64,000 nt of DNA, from the NCBI GenBank assembly GCA_004369045.1, contig ML213505.1, positions 1,237,849 through 1,301,848 of the forward strand, given 5' to 3'. Below, piece after piece: positions 10,176-21,880 of this stretch. The stretch comes from Heliocybe sulcata (taxonomy: Eukaryota; Basidiomycota; Agaricomycetes; Gloeophyllales; Gloeophyllaceae). Both the position numbers and the translations under genes were made by a program. Every line of letters begins with the position of its first letter. Position 1 is the stretch's first letter. The notes under the pieces are model-generated. The model saw only the letters and a list, made by a program, of their open reading frames with translations, made no database searches and was not told where the DNA came from.

Positions 10176-13100
10176 TCATATGTTCGACCACAATCCTCCG
10201 CAGATACAGTGAAGAGTCCAAGTACCCTCCCATGCACGCCATCGGTCTGGCGGCTGTCCGACGCTATGCAGCGATTTCGCTGCCTCTGACAGTCCACCAC
10301 ATCGAACGCACCTCGCCCTTCTGTCATTATTTGACAACACCCCCTTTGTTAGGACATCGCGTTCCTTTTCTTTCGGATCTTCGTCACTAATAGACAGTTT
10401 GCTCAAGCCGTGCAGCAGACTTGTGGGCTTGATGAACAGCTGAGGCTTGTCGACCACTTGGGCGTCTAGCACTTTCAGCACGGCCTGACGTACTGAAGTG
10501 TGAGAGGAGATAGTAGGCTTGCAGCAAGCCAGGCTCCGCAAAAGAACGTCTCCTGTGTGAGGTTCACAGAAAAGCGATGTCAGATCAGTGGACTTACCAT
10601 CAAGATTTTGTGGCTTACCGGATACGCTCTGCGGTGCCTTGCTAAGAGACTCTAGCACTCCATGCAGTCCGGGAATATTCACAGCGGAGGAGTCGAATAT
10701 ATCCAAAAATACAGATTTTGCCAGATGCGCATGCTCACCTCCAGCTGGCAAGGATATGAGGTGGGTTCTGAGTGCCTTGATATGACCAAGTACGTCGACG
10801 AGCTTCCCGAGCATGTATGGGTGTACCAGATGTAAGAGCGTGGGCGAAATCGACAGTGAGAAGAACTGGTCACGTTCTGTTGCTGGGGAGGCTTTGAGGG
10901 ATGCTATCACTCCCGAGCCAAACGTTTTCTACAAGAACAAACTTACGTGGATTTGATCCAAACAAGTCGTCACGCTCTTCTTCCTTTAGCTGCACTGAGG
11001 ATGAAGGATTAGAGAGGATGCATTCCCTCATCAGCTTTTCCACGAATCGGATGGACCAGTCGCATATGCCGACCAACCCCCAAACGGCGTCTGATGCAAG
11101 TATTCAATCAAAGTCCGTCGCTTGCAATGACAGGTTGGAATAACTCACTCAGATCGTAGCCATCGCCATCGCGACAATCTTCAAACGCAGCAGAGCAAGC
11201 AGCCAACGACAGTGCATCATGTGCCGCCTGCCAGCGTAGAGACAAGTCCTGTTTTGCAGACTCGCCATCCGTAATTTGCACTCGAGCCCTGTCAGGATGG
11301 TCCATCATATATCCGTGGCACACCAGGCGCAGCAGCGAGAATAACTACCTGTAGCTTTCCATGGCCACGCCGAGTATTTCCTCCAGCCACATATCCCATA
11401 GCCCGTCGTCCATACCATTGAATGCAGACAAAGTGGCGTAGTTCGACTCTTCTAATTCGGGCAGCGGCGTCGATGGCAAGGACAGAAGATAAGTAATATC
11501 CGACGGAGTTCCTTGAGAATACACAGATGCCAGGAGGAGCCTTGATATATGCGTTGATAATCGGAGGGCTTGTATGCGTAAAGCGTGAGCCGAACCGGTG
11601 AGCGGTAGCCACAGGGAAGAGGTAAGGTGTTAAGTACCTGGCATGTTTCCCTCGGTCGTGAGAGGGACAGGCAGGGGATAAACAGCGGGATGTGCATCCG
11701 TTCTCGTGGAGCCTGATATGGTGCATAATAATGCATAATTTGGCGATATAACCGCTGACTGTGGGACTTCAAGGAAGTGTCAGCGTAAAACGTGAGTGCA
11801 CCATCAGACCTCTCACAGGTTTGCCCCAGTCGAGTCACATCACCGAGGATATGGCAACGTTCCCACTTGTCATTATTGCTCAAGTCAGACCTAAGGACAT
11901 TAATCATTAGAACTTTCAATAAATGGAGAGATGATGTACACGGACAATCTGAGAAACTCAAGATTGCCTATCGGTGCATGCTTAATTTGCGCTTTATTCT
12001 TTGGCACAATGCCAGAAGTATCAAGTATACCGAGGAGCACACCGGCGTTAAACATGCCTAAAGGTGGGGGTGTAGCGAAAGCCACAACGCCAGATGTGAA
12101 TGATCGAGAAGCCTGCAAGTGCGATGACTGTAGTAACGCGCATGCCACTTGTCAGACACTAGGCAGAAGGGATTGAGCGTTCAAGACTGACCCAGGACGG
12201 CGACCCTGAGCTAATCGTTGTACCACGTTGCAAAGTGTAGACGGCCAATTCAGATTTGGGAGTAGAGGTATCTGCAGTGGATGTATTCATTCACAGTTCA
12301 TGAATAAGAATCAAAGAAACCTACAGTCACCGAAGTCGAGGGCACTGACCACCAGATACAAAGGCGTCAACTTGCTGCGATTCTCACCATGTACACTTCC
12401 ACTATCGGACTCCTTCTTCATGGACCCAGTCGATCTGACTGACAGAGCAGGAGACACAGTCGGATCTGGGGTAGTATGCGAAGGGGACGCCGGGATAAAC
12501 GTCATACTACTTATGGTTCGATATGAGTGGGAGATTGAAGGTAGTGGTGTAGTGGACAATCCTGGCAGGATCATCAATTTTGAAGATAGCGCGCGAGATG
12601 CGGAGATACATACGTATCTCGACCCCATCATACTCAAACTGTACCTCGCACAGATCGATAGTCGGGGCTTGCCCGAAAATCTCCCATTCCAGTGCAAGGC
12701 CGGCATCAGCAATAGCGGATATAGGCTGCGTCACGTTCAACATATTCAGATCCATTTCGTGGTACGAGGCGCCGCCTGGTTGTAAGGGGAGTACGTGAGA
12801 TCGCAGCGCTACAACGATGGATGACTCTAGACATACCACGACGTTAGCGAAAGCACATGCATATGCATAAACAGCTGACCTTCGTATGCAAGTCCTATAG
12901 CGGCATAGTCGCATATTCTCGCACCACCAAGATTATGCTCATTCGCCAGAGGGGGCAAGGGCTCGCCTTCGGACATGGAACTTGGAGATGCCAATGAACA
13001 GGTTAGGACCTTCAACTTAGATGACTCGTGTCGCAAGAAACACACGTGAACTTGGTACGCTTCCGATACAAGTATTAACGTCGGAGTAGGGTGAGGCGTA

Positions 13101-13764
13101 GGGGGACCAAGGGGAGAGAGTCTCGCCAACGACCCTGATTCTTGCACGATACACTGAGGCTGTGAGTATCAGGTACGGAAGAGAAGATAGTTCATCGTAC
13201 CTGTCTTCCTTGATTGATCCAACATGCAGCAATTATGCCAGCTCCCCGAGGGTAGGTCCACGATTCCTTGACTCGCCAGTCGTCGACCTGAGCGCCTTTC
13301 TTCCAGAGACATGCTATGCCCTCGCCGTCCTTCCCTGGGAAGTATGCAAAAAGCCATTGACCGCTGGCATCCACGGATATGACAGTAGGAGGTTGATAGG
13401 ATAGAGGTGCAGCCAGTATTTGCTGGGGCGAGGGTAGGACGTATGGTTTGGAGGAGGGAAACAGATGGCCAATGACTTTAGCTTCCGAAGAATGTGCAGT
13501 AAATATACTTGATGACTGGGACCAAGCTACCGGGCTATAGAGCCGGAAAGGGTCAGAGAATTGGGTCGCCTAACAATGGACTATGCTGGTCGCGTACGGA
13601 GGCTTTCCATCAGCAAGACTGCAGAGATCCCACCACTCCAGTTGCCACGACCGGTCTTCCTTTGCCTTCCCTTTCCAGGAAGAGCCTAGGGATAGTCTTT
13701 CATGCTTGGGCCGAGGCGAGCTCGTCTTGAATTCGTTGGCTATCATAGCCGGACTTGACATCAT
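10176..13764 (-). CDS. MED16: Mediator complex subunit 16 (Med16/Sin4)
   Basis: A 14-exon model closes in frame (967 residues): 13764-13575, 13526-13201, 13159-12880, 12826-12614, 12561-12325, 12271-12192, 12127-11940, 11890-11817, 11766-11638, 11568-11349, 11288-11149, 11090-10947, 10903-10598 and 10552-10176. Med16 is a Mediator tail subunit linking activators to RNA polymerase II. The N-terminal half has WD-like segments, for example VSVDASGQWLFAYFPG followed by LWKK. The middle has AVWGLVGICDWSIRFVEKL. The C-terminus carries the family's cysteine signature RCVRCGGL, then W-x-x-W-E and CICGGLW. The introns are short (41-69 nt). The intron 11637-11569 is the least certain; reading through it meets one stop. 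Convergent with the acyltransferase, divergent from PSMG3. Confidence 0.85.
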
Positions 13765-14077
13765 GATGAACGCGGGTAGCTGGGGCACGTCGTTTGTACA
13801 GCTACAAGACCCTAGTAATGTAGAAAGGACCTATGGCGAGCGGAGCGCCGCGGTAACAGGCGGGTCTGAGTCTTCGACTTTGCGAACGCGAACTCGAAGG
13901 TGATGGTTGTGGCTTGAAAGTGTGGCAAAGCTGTGCTGTGGCAAAATCCGCCGCCACAGACGCGTCTTCGCCTTCCACTTAACATCATCCTATCGACGTG
14001 GACATCCTTGCGTATCTCGCCATCCGAACCCAGTCTCGACTATATTCCACACGCTGAAAGATTCCGCGCCTCAAACA
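13765..14077. promoter_or_regulatory. Divergent promoter region MED16/PSMG3
   Basis: This 313-bp spacer separates the two opposed start codons. It must hold both promoters. I see no clear TATA box and cannot name specific sites. Confidence 0.4.
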
Positions 14078-14621
14078 ATGCAGGCGTCCTCGCAGAAAGC
14101 CCTTGAACTATCTGGCCTGCAAACTGAAATCCTGATCCAGTCTTACGCCGATCGCGTACTGGTCTTGGTGACCCAGCTGGGCAAAGTCGGCAATCTCGTG
14201 CGTGCACTACCTCTAGTCAAAGCTTCTCGCTCTCCGTCCGACCACCTGTGGATAGATCCAAGCAAGCATCCCGGAGACGTCTCCTCTACCACCTATGCCC
14301 AAGCCGGATCCTGACGAGCCAAACGCGTTCCCCTTTCCCGCCCCGCCGCCGTCGATCCAGCTCACACCGCTGTTTGGGAGTGCTTCGTCTGAACACATCC
14401 GAACATTGCATTCTCTATATGCGTCCCAGGTTGCCACTATTGTCTGGACGATGGAGGCTGAACATGCTGTGGACGCACTGCCCAGGAGGAGAGTCATCGT
14501 CGGGATAGCATTGAAGAATCGCAGTGGATCTGATGATGGCAGTTCAAAGTTGACCGAGGACGAGCGAGCGGTGTTCCACGGTGTTATGCGCACGATTCAG
14601 GGAATGCTCACTAGGTCTTGA
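14078..14621 (+). CDS. PSMG3: Proteasome assembly chaperone 3 (PSMG3/Pac3-like)
   Basis: Exons 14078-14197 and 14256-14621 give 161 residues. PSMG3 works with PSMG4 in assembly of the 20S proteasome alpha-ring. The family signature appears as VLVLVTQLGKVGNL. The second exon begins IQASIPETSP and later carries TPLFGSASSEHIRTLHSLYA and RRRVIVGIALKN, which matches the mammalian order (TQFGKMGTLV, then the internal strand before the VAVKD segment). The length fits the family (about 120-160 residues). The intron is 58 nt with GT-AG ends and joins in phase 0. Confidence 0.8.
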
Positions 14622-14894
14622 ACGTTGGAAATCCCAGGACGCTGCGTGTACTCGTCGGAGTGTAAGCGAGACCGTGTCTTCACTGTATGTTCACTTCATA
14701 AGAGAGAGCGAAGACATGAGACGGATGTCCACCCCGTTCCGCTCCTCCTGTGTTGGCAGTGTCAGCGAGAAGGCGGCGCCAGCATGGAGCAAGTCTAGTC
14801 GTTTGACTATCCAAGTCGATAATGAAGTAATACATAGGATATTGATACATATTCTGGTATACAGCATACAAATACACAAGCATCCGCATCTCCG

Positions 14895-16148
14895 TTAAAA
14901 GATATCATCCCAACTGCCCCACTCGCCTCCTGCCCTCCTGATTTTGACCTTCTCTCCAGCTGCACCAAAATAAGACGCCTTATACCACGTCTGCATCTCC
15001 TCTTCGTTATACGGACCAAATACCTGCCCTTCCTGCGCCGTCGCATCCGGCACGTCCCACTTGAACTCGTATTTGACATTGTCTGCTGACGGAGGGTCCC
15101 AGGAAGGCTCAACGGTTCCAGAAGAGCGTACACTGCGTACGATCTCTTCCCAGGTTTTGGAGTAAATGTCGGTGTCATCCAGAGCCAGGAGTTTCGAGGC
15201 GAGGTCGGTGACGCGCTCGATATCTGTGGGTTGTCGTGCTGGCTTGTCCACCTGCATCGTACTGTCTGTCGTCTCCGACTTCGTCTTGTTATTCGGTTTC
15301 AAGCTGTAATTATGAGGTCAATTCCCAATCGACAAAATGGTACGTTGTCATGCTCACCGTTTCTGACCGGACGAGTTCTTCTTCGCCTTTGCACCCAGCC
15401 GTTGCAACGCCTCAAGCACCGTTTCACCCTTCTTCAAGAACTCCAACAATTGTTTCTCAAGGGCTTCTTTACCACCATTCTGTTGTAATTCTCTCTCCTC
15501 TGCCTCTTGACGTTCCCTTTCCTGCCTTTGACGTTCCCTGTGGCGCTTCCGAGCCTTCTTGATTTCCTTCTCGTCCAACCCCTCCATCCATCGGTCGTGC
15601 ACTGCGTGCGGGTCAAAGGTTCTGATATACGTGCCATCCTCCGCGAACTTTCCCTCCTCCATCTCCTCGCGCATGTTGAAGGAAGACAGTTCATACCCCA
15701 TCCCCTTCTTCTTTCGTCTCTCCACCTCATCTTCGTCCGCCGGTTCGTCTTCCTCATCTTCGTCCTCATCTCCGGACTGATCTCCGAACTCCTGACCCTC
15801 AATATCTCCCAGTCTAAGAAACTTCTCCTCCTTCCGTGCGCCGGTGTCCTCTTCCTCGGGATCCTTCTCCGCTGAAGCGAACATATCGTCGTCCTCGTCG
15901 GCCTGACCGTCCTTGCGAGCAGCTGGCCTCGCGTCATCTTCTTCTCCACTAGAGTCCGACTCGTATCCTTCCGTCTTGACGCGTCCCCTACGGTTGGCAG
16001 ACGTGGCAGACGGATCTTCGAGCTGGGAGTCTACCTCCTCAGCAAAGTTGGCCGGGTCCTCAGATGGCTCCAGGAAACGCGTTTTCTTGGAGGTCGATGC
16101 ATCATTCGAGGATGCAGCCGAACGCTTTTGGGATGGGCGGGTCGGCAT
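14895..16148 (-). CDS. LIN1: U5 snRNP GYF-domain protein (Lin1/CD2BP2)
   Basis: Exons 16148-15358 and 15303-14895 give 399 residues. CD2BP2/Lin1 is part of the 20S U5 snRNP and leaves before tri-snRNP formation. The N-terminus is basic and serine-rich (MPTRPSQKRSAASS), followed by a long acidic stretch. Then comes the conserved GYELSSFNMREEMEEGKF block, and FDPHAVHDRWMEGLDEKEI, typical of the family. A charged helical segment follows. The C-terminal GYF domain reads VFGPYNEEEMQTWYKASYF. The single 54-nt intron splits an arginine codon. The start at 16148 was chosen over an upstream in-frame TTG. Convergent with PSMG3 (273 bp apart). Confidence 0.9.
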
Positions 16149-16707
16149 TACGAGCAGCAATCAGCGAATGTGGCAAGACGAGTAGAAGTCGATCAACACT
16201 TCTGCCAAGCTTGGCAGCGTATTAAGCGCGTGTGTTTACGCCTATTTTGCCTGCAGTGGCGACGGAGGACTCTGTCTTCGAGCCTCGGAGCTCGAGGTGC
16301 TCTCCTCCGTAGAATAATATTGCACATCATGCATCAGAGACCGGATCCTGCACCTTGTGTTTCAGTCTACGATGGATACATGGGCGGTGACAGTGTCAGT
16401 CGCTGCGCGTCGAGGAGCTCGTGCGATGGGGAGATATGAATGGAAGTCTTGATGAGCTCCTCTATCTTGAAACATCTGGTAGTAATCAGGAAGTTCATGG
16501 CCCTATAGCGTATATCTCCGAGCACATTATAAGGCAAAGGCTTTGTTTGAGACGCCGATAATGCAGCGAGATAGCAGAGTGGTACAAAACAAGCATGGGA
16601 GGCGCCGACGACGGTTCGGGCGCACACGACCGGTGCGGTATAAGTTCCCGAGATCCTTCCCCAGCGGCCGACGATACCAGCCCCGGTCTCGCTACTGGGC
16701 CGCCTCG
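16149..16707. promoter_or_regulatory. Divergent spacer LIN1/PQ-loop transporter
   Basis: The spacer is 559 bp between opposed start codons. The transporter frame is open upstream of its chosen ATG to 16543, so a longer N-terminus is possible but lacks similarity. No RNA gene is seen. Confidence 0.4.
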
Positions 16708-18557
16708 ATGAACCTGAGCGACCTTCTCGGCTACACGTCTATAGGATGCTGGCTCTTTGCCCAGTTTCCGTGAGTCTATGTCCTCTTGCCGCCTGTCCGA
16801 GATTGCGCCATGGGAGAGTATAACGTGCTCACTTGCCACCATCCTAGACAAGTGCTGGAGAATATACGGCAGCAGTCGGTGGAGGGACTCGCTCTGCCTT
16901 TTCTTCTTAATTGGCTACTTGGTCCGTCCCACACTTCCTGAACGAACACGGGATGCACTGAACCCTCACGGTCCGGCAGGCGATGTGACGAACCTCATCG
17001 GTTGTGTACTAACGCACCAGCTTCCATTCCAGGTGAGCCTTCCCTGACAGATTTGCAATCCCTGACTGACTCCCCGCAAGACATATCTCGCGACCTACTT
17101 TTGCTTCGTCGATTTCTCCCTCCTCTCCCAGTTCTTCTACTACCGATCCCTCAAGAAATCATACGCTGCCCCTCCACTACATTCTCGCACAAGCACAATC
17201 TCAGGTCTCCCTCATCCCCGCCGATCATCTAGCGAACAGCCAGCGCACCACTACCTCGCCATCTCCCAGGCCGCAGCGAACGTAGCAGCAGCAGCAGCAT
17301 TAGCCGCCCAGCAGGAAGGCGCCGATGCACATGCATACAGACGATACAAGCCAGATGGCTCTGCATCCAGGGAGAGAACAGAGGATGGGGATGAAGTAGA
17401 CGAAGAGGCCCTGGCCAGGTTAGCAGATAGTTTCACGTCCGACATGTCTACAGCCAGCATCGCCCGGAAACATGTATCCTGGAGTCAGGGACAGTCTGAC
17501 TCGAGAGGCGGGAGCATAGGACGAGGTATGATCTCTCGAGGATCGTCTATGACGCCCATCCAGCATCTCGCCACCTCGTCCGAGATCGTCGACCCGACGC
17601 AAGCTAGAGGCAGATCGCTCCAGCGAGTGTATGACCCTGCGGGACCAGAAGCGGAGGCTTGGGCTGCAGAGAGGGCGAGGCAGAGCAGTGACAGTATGAG
17701 CAGGGCCCGACGGAGTTCACGAGCCAGCCGACGGGGAGCGGGGATTGTGTTTCTGGGTGCCTTCGCGTTCTTTGGCGTGAACTTACTGGCGTCCAGCACG
17801 GAAGGTCGCTCTGCTGGGATGGCGAGGCGAGCTCACGAAGGATATGTATTTGCCTCGGGCAACGATACAGGCGCCAGTCCGCTCGATATCCTCCTGTCGT
17901 CCGCAGTTCAAGACAGCCTGTCGAATGCCGCGTATGCAGAAGATGCTCCGATGGAACGTATCATTGGACGAATATTTGCATGGGCGTGCACAACGCTTTA
18001 CTTGACATCACGATTACCTCAAATCTGGAAGAACGTGCGTCCATCCCATTGCCTATTCCTTTCTGTATATGATTCCAACCCACGTGCAGTACACTAGAAA
18101 ATCTGTTGAGGGTCTCTCCGTATATTTATTTATTTTCGCTTTCTTGGGCAACTTCTTCTACGTGGCATCAATTCTCACCTCGCCGAGCATGTACCTTCCA
18201 CCACCCCAAGCAGCAGCGTTCATCCGGGAGAGTATTCCGTACGTATTCGCCCTCCTCCCAACGCACAGCCAACCTCTAACGTTGTGCCTCAGATATCTCC
18301 TAGGAAGCGGCGGGACACTCATGTTCGACGTCACGATCGTCACGCAGACGTTATTGTACCGTTCAGGCAAGCGTTCTGCGTCCGGGAGCGCTAGCCACAG
18401 GCATAGTAAGAGTCGCAGCAGGGTGGCGAGCCCTGGTGGGGATGAGGAGACGGGGCTGTTGAGCGGGGATCAGCTAGCAGAGTCTACGGCTTCTCTCAGG
18501 CGGAATACGAGCCAGAGAAGAGGTAGCACGAGTCGGCCAAGGACATCTGCGATGTAG
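16708..18557 (+). CDS. PQ-loop repeat vacuolar amino-acid transporter (Ypq/PQLC2 type)
   Basis: Exons 16708-16769, 16848-16921, 16980-17032, 17081-18034, 18090-18238 and 18293-18557 give 518 residues. Members export cationic amino acids from the vacuole or lysosome. Two PQ-loop repeats are visible. The first reads QFPQVLENIRQQSVEGLAL with LGDVTNLIGCVL after it. The second reads SRLPQIWKNYTRKSVEGLS, followed by LGNFFYVASIL and PYLLGSGGTLMFD. Between them lies an unusually long serine- and arginine-rich cytoplasmic loop (about residues 110-300), as in fungal Ypq proteins. The tail is also serine/arginine-rich and ends in SAM. Intron 18239-18292 is 54 nt, has no stop in frame, and could be retained. 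Confidence 0.88.
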
Positions 18558-18829
18558 TCTATGCGTAATAGATAGATTCTGATAATGCACTGCGTGCGCC
18601 GTGTATTTATGAAGACAATGCATGAGGGTTAGTGTAGATTACAGTTGGGCTACATTTGATTCGGAATGCGTACATTGACGCGTCTATGACGAACAGACAG
18701 CGAAAGCAAATGAGCGTAGATGCGAGCACGGAAAGATCATAAGGCACGCAGATTGATGATGGATGAATGAGGCCTTGACCGGATTAACCCACTGATACCC
18801 AGTTGAAAATGAAACAAAATCTTTCTCCA

Positions 18830-19900
18830 TCATTGTGAAGAGCTACCCTGCGCACTAGATCCAGCAGTGCTGTTGTCATCTCCTTCGCGGTTCTTGAGCG
18901 GCTTCCTGCTGTCGAGGAAGAAGGAGAAATCCTTCGCGATCCAGTCGTGCATGCGCGACGTGGGGTGGATCTGATCGACCCAGATCTCGCCGTAGGGAGT
19001 CACGGCGTCGATGGCGGCGAAGCCGTGGGAGGTGGGGTCGCTGAGGATGCGGGAGAAGGTGCGGTGCGCGGAGAAGATGAAGACGGTGGCATCGGGGTGC
19101 GCGGAGGCGAATGATTGGGCTTGGGGCCGCAGGGCGGCGTTCCAGGTCTTGTAGGCGTTTGTGGCGTGTGCGTTGTTTACTGCATCGGAGGAGTTAGTGA
19201 GGTGCGGATGGGCGGAGTGGGGGGACGTACCGGCTGGAGCGCGTTCCATGGGGGGTATATCGATGAGGCAGAAGTTGCGAGCGCCGGCTTCGTACAGCTT
19301 GCCTTGTAGTCTAAATACTTCTTCTACATTGGATTCGTGGGCTCTAGTCCATCTGAGAAGTAGTGTAAGTATGCCACTACATATGAACCTAAGCATACTA
19401 TGCACTCACGCGCAGTCGTTTATTCCAATCCAGGTAACTGTGTATAGATCCAGATCGTCAGTGGCATGATAGCATAATCCCAGTGCAGCATACCAAATAG
19501 TGTATCCTCAGCGGTCCACGGTGCCCAGTGCGGTTTCTTGGCTACTGTAGGGAGGAAGTGTCTCTCGATCTGATTCCTCACTCCAGAGACGGTAGCCCCT
19601 CCTACGGCATAGTCGTAGACGAGGACGGGAGAGAAGACATATTCGGTGACCAGATGCCCAACCCAGTTCGGCTGGCCTGATTCCGCCCAGGTCACCCCTG
19701 GATAATCGATACCTAAAGGCCGGTCTTTAGAGGGGTGCTGAGTCCTCGAGTTGTACCCGACTTCAGTATATGAGTCGCCACTGGAGGATAAAGTTAGAAC
19801 TGTAGGAAATCACCAGTGATAAGGTTCCGTACAACATGACAAGATTCTTCAGTTTGGCATATCCCGGCCAAGTGGCCGTAAGCTGGACAGTCTCTCCCAT
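18830..19900 (-). CDS. SGNH esterase, carbohydrate esterase family 16-like
   Basis: Exons 19900-19833, 19780-19494, 19437-19410, 19352-19231 and 19179-18830 give 284 residues. CE16 enzymes remove acetyl groups from xylan-derived oligosaccharides. The nucleophile block FGDSYTEVGYN is created by the first splice. YDYAVGGATV, FVTWIGINDCAW (a block III-like G-x-N-D) and the Asp-His pair in WVDQIHPTSRMHDW follow. The model starts at MGETVQLTATWPGYAKLKNL with no obvious signal peptide, whereas CE16 enzymes are usually secreted. An upstream signal-peptide exon may therefore have been missed. The serine-rich C-terminus (SAQGSSSQ) is short. Divergent from the Sam37 gene by 276 bp. Confidence 0.85.
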
Positions 19901-20176
19901 TGAGTTGCGGGGCAATAATAACCTGGCTCGTGTTTCCGGTGAAGCAGAAAAGGTGCGGACAAGCTTGCGCGCTGCCTGGCGGAGAGAGAGTAATGCCACA
20001 GTGGAAGACGGGAGACCTGATCCGAGTCAGGTCGAAGGAACCGTAAATATGGGCAGAGATGATGGGAGGGCAGAAGTGGCAGATGCATCTCACTTAAGAT
20101 CGGCAAATCGCAGTGGAGCATCCCAAGCCCTCGGTTTCCACGTGGCCCTCGTTTCTTCCCGCTTGCAAGCGACGCC
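19901..20176. promoter_or_regulatory. Divergent promoter region CE16/SAM37
   Basis: A 276-bp spacer lies between opposed start codons. If the esterase has a missed 5' exon, part of this spacer is coding. No core element is clear. Confidence 0.35.
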
Positions 20177-21548
20177 ATGGCCCTCGTTCTCCATGTATGG
20201 CCAGGCCGCTGGGGTCTCATTTCTATCGACCCCCAGTGTATAGCGGCGGCGCTCTACCTTCAGCTCACCGTCCCCGGCGAGTTCTCAATCGCAGAATGCA
20301 CAAACCCAGACATTTCTCCTAGTGGTGGGTTAGTACCTCTGATGGCCGGGGCGTCTACCTTTCTAACCACGGGAAATAGGAAAACTGCCATTTGTGACTG
20401 ATGGCATGCACTCTGTATCTCCTCTGGCATCCATCATAAAATTTGTGTCCCATCGGAGGCTGGGCGAGTCGCCTCCGGACGGCGGCACTCATCATGTCAA
20501 CGACCTGGACGTCGAGTTAACCACCCACGAGCGGGCGCAGAAGGCGGCTTGGTGCGCTCACATAGAGTCGCAAGTTGGGGACCTGCTGGTGAGTTCTACA
20601 CCCTCGTCTAGAGGCCTATGCTGAGCTATTGTCAGGGGCATGCGATGTACTCTATGGAGGTCAATTGGCGTGAGCTAGTCGGTCCGACGCTCGCGGGGAT
20701 GCTGCCTGTCCCCCAACGGTACTACGTACCCGCGCGCATTCGGGATATATATAAGCCTCGTTTGGAAGCCTCGGAACTCTGGGATGTTCCCGGCGAGGAG
20801 GTGGAAGAAAAACCGAAGTTTGGTGAAAAGAAGAAAGAGGAGGCAAAAGAGCACAAGTTCAAGCAGGTGTTCCAAAGAGAGAAGGTGATTGATACTCTCC
20901 TTGCTGTTTACATGATACTCAGGCTGTGTACTAGGTGGTGGAGAAGGCGAGGGCCTGCCTAGATATATACGCCAGACTGCTTGGGCGAAAGCGGTTCTTC
21001 TTCCATGATCGGTACTTTCATCCATAACTCTCTCGAATCATTGGTTCTAAGACATCACATCCAGCCCGACAACTCTGGACGTTGTACTGGCCTCTCACAT
21101 CCTTCTTCTCATCAACCCGCCCTACCCGGACCCTCTCCTCAAGTCTCTCGTAACCGACTCCTATCCAGAATTAGCATCCCACGCTCGTTCCGTGTACTCT
21201 GCTGCGTTCCCTAGCAGCGAGGCCTACCCCGCTCTCGCCTCCCAGGCCCAGAACTCCTTCAAGGCCCTTATCCCGACGTTCCGGTTCCCTAGTCGAGCAT
21301 CTGTACACAGACCAGAAGTGAAGACGGATGACGATAAAATTGATGTCTGGACATGGGGATGGATTGCGATGGCTGCTATTGGTGCGGTGGGCTATTGGGT
21401 ACTCGCGGGGCCGAGGATCCAGATCGTGCTTGTGGAGGAAGATGAGACGGAGGGGCTGGCGCAAGAAGAGGGAGAGGAAGGAGGAGCATCAGTGGAGGAG
21501 GAGGAACATCTAGTCGCGTCATTAGACGATGATGAGGATGATGAATAG
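20177..21548 (+). CDS. SAM37: Mitochondrial SAM complex subunit (Sam37/metaxin-like)
   Basis: Exons 20177-20324, 20380-20588, 20636-20884, 20935-21011 and 21065-21548 give 388 residues. Sam37/metaxin is a cytosol-facing GST-like subunit of the machinery that inserts beta-barrel proteins in the mitochondrial outer membrane. The N-terminus reads LHVWPGRWGLISIDPQCIAA, the usual metaxin opening, then LPFVTDGMHSVSPLASII. The splice at 20884/20935 gives FQREKVVEKARACLDIYAR, a conserved GST-C helix, continuing LLGRKRFFFHDR. A single hydrophobic segment (WGWIAMAAIGAVGYWVLAG, near residue 335) fits an outer-membrane anchor. An acidic tail follows. Confidence 0.82.
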
Positions 21549-21880
21549 CTTGACCCATCTATATCCGCAATGCTTGCTGCTATATAGATATCGAATATAG
21601 CATGGTTCAGTACCAATTTACACTGAGCGGGTGCAGCGCATTGCACGCACGCTGACCGAGATCGCTCTCTATGAAGGTTCTTCTGGCATTAGTGACCACT
21701 TTGAATGGCCAGACGTAAGACTGACCGCTCCTTGAGCCTTCCCTGCCTGGCGTCCAGCACAGCCACAGATCACGGCAATTTGACTGATCCCCGGGCGTTC
21801 TCGTCCTGTAGAAGCCACAACCTGCCACAGCTCCATCCATCTCCTCTTGACATACCCACCACCGCTCCCGGCTTGCCACC
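21549..21880 (+). promoter_or_regulatory. Spacer between SAM37 and TAF7
   Basis: The spacer is 332 bp between two co-oriented genes. It holds the SAM37 3' end and TAF7 promoter. Only short shadow frames are present. Confidence 0.4.

Noticed and set aside
16367-16627. A minus-strand frame of 86 codons in the LIN1/transporter spacer
   Set aside because: No similarity and no splice partners; the stretch should be promoter.
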